Assembly: GCA_037954235.1 (NCBI GenBank)
Contig: JBBMOA010000010.1
Span: 22,852,529-22,916,528, forward strand
Source of the DNA: Aulostomus chinensis
Taxonomy: Eukaryota; Chordata; Actinopteri; Syngnathiformes; Aulostomidae
DNA: 64,000 bases
Reading direction: 5' to 3'
This document shows positions 60,486 through 64,000 of the stretch, piece by piece. The position numbers and the translations under genes are program-made. A model generated the notes under the pieces. That model had not been told where the DNA came from and made no database searches. It was given only the letters and a program-made list of their open reading frames with translations. Position 1 is the first letter of the stretch. Every line of letters starts with the position of its first letter.

Positions 60486-63479
60486 CCTGTTTTGTCTCAC
60501 ACGTTTCTTTCTGTTTTGTCTTTAGCTTTCAGTGCTGCAGGCGCTGCTCCAGTGTTGTCCACCATTACACCCCCCATGGATTGCATGCAAAATCATTCAA
60601 ATGACATACATATAACTACTTCTCATATACATTTTAAATGAAACTCAAATATGATTTAAGTTGCCTTTTCTGTTTATTTTGTGTGGAGTTGTCACACATT
60701 ATTTAAATACTAGGTCAACTACATTCAGCCAATCGGAATTAGGCAATAGCGCAGTGTGTTGTACTTAATAAGAAATGTGTCTTTCCACCACATATTTAAG
60801 CAGTCCTCAAGGCGTCTGGTGTTTCTGGCAGCCTTGCAGGCTAAACTCTCATCTAGCTCTCTGACAGACTGTCCCTGTTTTGCTGTGATTTGATTCAGAT
60901 ATCTGCCAATTGTCTGGCTGCCTGGCAGTTAGCTGCTCTTGCTTAGCATCCTGGAAGGGATATGTTGCTGCCTGTGAGACTGTATGTTTCACAGCCTGCC
61001 GTTCAGGCATCAGTTTCAGTCTGGCAGGCTGATTCTCCTTCATAGGTGTCTCCCCTGATGGAGCAGAGTTTACTTATGGCTGAAAGCCTCAAAATTCTTA
61101 GCATCACCTGCCACCAGATTCTACAGTATTTGTCTGCAGAACCAGCAGTTTCAGACAGGTTCAGTCCAGGACTCTAACCCAAGTTTTTCACAACAGAGTC
61201 ACCAACAAAATTAGATGAGCCTCTGGCATTAGATTCAGGAGGTTTCCGTAAGAGGACCAGGAGTGGTTAGGGTGAGAGATCAGTTTAAGCCCAGCGCCAT
61301 TTCGGGAAGACTTGCAGTCCTAAACCTGCAGCATGCTGTTACTCCTGGTTCTCCAGCTCTGCAGACTCAAGTGACTCACCAGACCAGCAATAGCAACCTT
61401 GCATAGCAATAGCAAAGTTTCCATCTGTGGAGGGCAGTACCTCTGCAGGGTTGTCACAATCTGTAAAATCCAAATACTTTGCAATAAAATACCAGGATTT
61501 AGAACTGAAACAACAAAACTACTACATACCGTATCAAAAATAGTTTACAGGCGTAGTTACTCTTTAGGTTTATTCTTTCATCCAGCAGAGGCCAGATATA
61601 CTGCAGTATGCACAGTCATAAATGGCTGCCAGGTTATTGTCTCGGGTTTGGTTCAAATCAACGCCGGCCATTTATCACCAGATAGATTCTTTGAATCCTT
61701 TTATGTGTCTCTCACGTTAAATTCTGACCATTTTTCTTTCAGTTCATTCAGACAAATGATACCATAACAGCTGATAGCGATGGAAACGCTGCACCAGCCA
61801 CAAAAGTCAAAAGTTTTTCGCCGTTCAAAAGGATCTGATGGATATTCTTATGTTATTTGCAATAATGACACATGTACAGCAGAAGGTGATTTTGAAAGTG
61901 TTTGGCATTAAGATTAGGATGGTTTCTCTTTTATTTGGTCTCACATCGAAAATAACTATAGTATAACGATGGCAGAAATAATTTCATTCAGTGAGTTTCT
62001 AAAAGCAATCTTTTGTTGCCATTCACTGTAGATCAACCAAAGCACAGAGGCATTGGGAATTTAATTATTTATACTGCCTTGATTTAAAGATCATTAACAA
62101 ATGTTTAAAAGAAATAAAAACACACATAGAACACAGTCTTGTCAAAGACAGAATTATTATTCGTACGTCATCAAACACAGGATTCGGCATGGGCACATGG
62201 AGAAGCGTTAAAAAAACAAAAAGTTTTCAAAAGCCTGGCACTGGGCCTATTTTCATATCTTAAGAATTCACACAAAGATTGATGAAAAATGGATGCAAAT
62301 GATCCTGAGAGAGGTGGGAAGATTACAGAACGAGCCCACATCAAGCTTCTCAGAACTCTTACATCTTAAGGCCCTGATCTACAAAAGGGTTTGGTTTCCT
62401 GGGCTGCCAGCACCAACCCACTACATGGCCGACCACTGGCTCGATTTACTCGGTCATTGTCTCAAGGTGACATTGAAATTTTGAAAAGGTTTATTAAAGA
62501 AACAGTGGCCGATGAATAATGCTTCTAACCCCTCGATCATTTCTGCTCATCATATCTAGTGTCTAGAGCATGGACGTCTCATTTATTTTACATTCAGATA
62601 AGTTTATTAATCTTCATCACGTTAAAAAATAAGCGAGCTATCCTTTGGGTTTTTCAAGGGCATTTGGAACGCCATGTGTTTTACTTGAATAATTCATCTA
62701 CTTTAATATTTTAGGAAGCTGAAGTACGAGCTTATTTCAGCGAGGCTGAGAACCTTGTCACAACCAACCGTTGTGTCAGTTAGGGAGAATGCAGATTGTG
62801 TCCTTACATGATTTCACAGCAGTCTCATTCTTCTCCCATCAAGTTGGTATCCAGCAACTACAAAACCACTTCTAGCATCTTTTCAGAACTGATGTTTACA
62901 AAGCCAAACATTCTTCATACAGAACATAGATACATTTGACTCAGAGGCAACTCAAGTTAACAAATTGGATGCAGACGCCTATCTCAACTGCATCGTCTTG
63001 AGACTGAGTCAAATGCTTTAGCAAGAAAAGTTCAAGACAAACAAATAAACCAACAAATACAAGGTTTTTCTCTGATAAGGATGCAGAAGTGGAAGCTGAG
63101 CCGCAGAGAAAATTGTGAGGAAAATGTCTTGGTTTCAAAAACCTGTAACAGACCATGTCTGTAAACCTAATGAGAACATTATCATACTGTAAGAACTACA
63201 GTATGCCAGGTGATGAGTTTCAGAGAAATCAGAGATGTGGATTTTGGTGCGATGGTGTCAAAAGTATTATACTGATTTCTTACTGGACGCAATGTAAGCA
63301 AAGAGGAAGAGAAAACCCAGTCAATTTAATATGGGCTTACTTGCTCTGTAGTCTTGTGATCCGATGAATCTTTCAGATTAGATGCCCCTTAACGCATCAC
63401 AAGGGGCTTCATTAAAATTGGAACCACCCCTGCATCCGTATTCATGAAATCTCAACCCATAAGGGTTTTGCCATACCAT

Positions 63480-63518
63480 TCTGTGTGTGTGTGCGTGTGT
63501 GTGTGTGTGCGCACGCAT
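63480..63518. repeat. (TG)n microsatellite
   Basis: A short interrupted TG/GC-rich repeat (TGTGTGTGTGCGTGTGTG then GTGCGCACGCATGTG). Confidence 0.95.
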
Positions 63519-63814
63519 GTGTTGGACGGGGCATGAGTTCATACACCCTCTTTTTGACAGAGGCAAAAGTGGCTTGGGTCATAGCCTGTGAAGCTGTAAC
63601 TGGGAGCTTTTTGACTATAATAACAGGCTAAAATTGTTAAATGCACCACCAAAAGAGCAAACTCAAACTGGGAAGGGGGCATTAGAAGGAACCTTTCACC
63701 AACACACTGTAGCTGTTATGAACATGTACATGCCTGCATCAACAGAGGTTTCTTTCACCCACCAGGTACCCACCCACTGTACTGGACATCTACCCTCAAA
63801 CATTTCATAAATGG

Positions 63815-64000
63815 AATCCATCCATCCATCCATCCATTTTCTTCCACTTATCCTGTTAAGGGTCACGGGGGGGCTGGAGCCTACCCCAGTAGCTTTCGGG
63901 CATAAGGCAGGGTTCACCCACCAGTCCATCACAGGGCCAACACATAGAGACAGACAACCACTGGCTCTCACAGTCATGCCGACTGTCAGTTTAGAGTATC
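63815..64000 (-). mobile_element. SINE family B, 3' part, cut by the window end
   Basis: On the minus strand the window end reads TACTCTAAACTGACAGTCGG, then GGCCCTGTGATGGACTGG, the shared 3' module, GGGGTAGGCTCCAGCC and a GATGGATGGATGG tail. This matches the 49.1 kb family. The Pol III head must lie beyond 64,000. Confidence 0.85.

Larger units (their letters stand above)
1749..64000 (-). other. gbe1: gbe1 gene, 3' half (exons 8-16 and introns)
   Basis: Glycogen branching enzyme is a cytosolic GH13 transglycosylase. It cuts an alpha-1,4 glucan chain and re-attaches the piece through an alpha-1,6 bond, working with glycogen synthase. Nine minus-strand exons join in frame to 1,123 nt, giving about 373 residues and a stop. 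Each exon has the same codon length as its human counterpart (human residues 332-702), and the last exon is two residues longer. They cover the C-terminal part of the (beta/alpha)8 barrel, with all three catalytic acids, and the C-terminal all-beta domain. All junctions are GT-AG. Introns range from 108 bp to 13.5 kb. Exons 1-7 (signature CBM48 domain and start of the barrel) are outside the window. Exon numbers assume the 16-exon human layout. No frameshift or internal stop is seen, so the gene looks functional. Confidence 0.97.
57839..64000 (-). other. gbe1 intron 7, 3' part (at least 6.2 kb)
   Basis: It lies upstream of exon 8 on the transcript. I searched for the exon 7 motif HSGPRGTHDLWDSRLF on the minus strand and did not find it, so exon 7 is probably past the window end. 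Contents: a partial TIR element (60.38 kb), a TG microsatellite (63.48 kb) and a SINE 3' module at the window end. The 57.9-60.3, 60.5-63.4 and 63.5-63.8 kb segments hold no gene I recognise. Confidence 0.75.

Noticed and set aside
1..64000. CRISPR arrays, operons, viral genes or a new multi-gene system
   Set aside because: The window is intronic vertebrate DNA; no spaced direct repeats with unique spacers and no clustered genes were found.

Overview
The window is vertebrate nuclear DNA, almost certainly from a teleost fish and probably a spiny-rayed (acanthomorph) species. It has small exons with GT-AG introns, long CA/GA microsatellites, and many interspersed repeats of types common in teleosts. 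Those types include tRNA-headed SINEs ending in GGAT repeats, L2-type LINE fragments with short tandem tails, and the family carrying a 'grooved' protein-like GACGGACGGAC/CATAATG body.

Only one gene is supported. It is the 3' half of gbe1, the 1,4-alpha-glucan (glycogen) branching enzyme, and it lies on the minus strand. Nine consecutive coding exons run from about 57.84 kb down to a stop codon at 1749. Counted back from the 16-exon human gene they are exons 8-16. They encode about 373 residues collinear with human residues 332-702, with no internal gap and two extra residues at the C-terminus. All three GH13 catalytic acids are present: Asp in FRFDG, Glu in TIAE, and Asp in AESHDQ. The reading frame is intact across all eight internal junctions, every junction is GT-AG, and I see no sign of a pseudogene. 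Exons 1-7 are not in the window and must lie beyond 64,000.

Layout: 1-1748 is the 3' flank or 3' UTR; exon 16 is at 1.75-1.81 kb; intron 15 runs to 13.2 kb and holds a SINE at 6.9 kb and a nested LINE complex at 10.4-11.7 kb; exon 15 is at 13.2-13.3 kb; intron 14 runs to 26.8 kb and holds SINE copies at 18.8 and 21.9 kb; exon 14 is at 26.8-27.0 kb; intron 13 holds an unexplained 157-codon open frame at 28.0-28.5 kb; exon 13 is at 31.1-31.3 kb; intron 12 runs to 43.1 kb; exons 12 and 11 are only 108 bp apart at 43.1-43.5 kb; intron 10 runs to 54.1 kb and holds two SINEs with intact target-site duplications; exons 10 and 9 are 296 bp apart at 54.1-54.7 kb; exon 8 is at 57.7-57.8 kb; and the rest, to 64 kb, lies inside intron 7.

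I found no new multi-gene system, CRISPR array, RNA gene or virus. The most interesting signals are these: the last acceptor's pyrimidine tract is a CT microsatellite with an AG-free zone of about 165 nt; a UG repeat starts 28 nt below the exon 8 donor; one SINE sits inside a TIR element; two SINE families with different Pol III heads share one 3' module; and the 28 kb open frame is preceded by a good splice acceptor.
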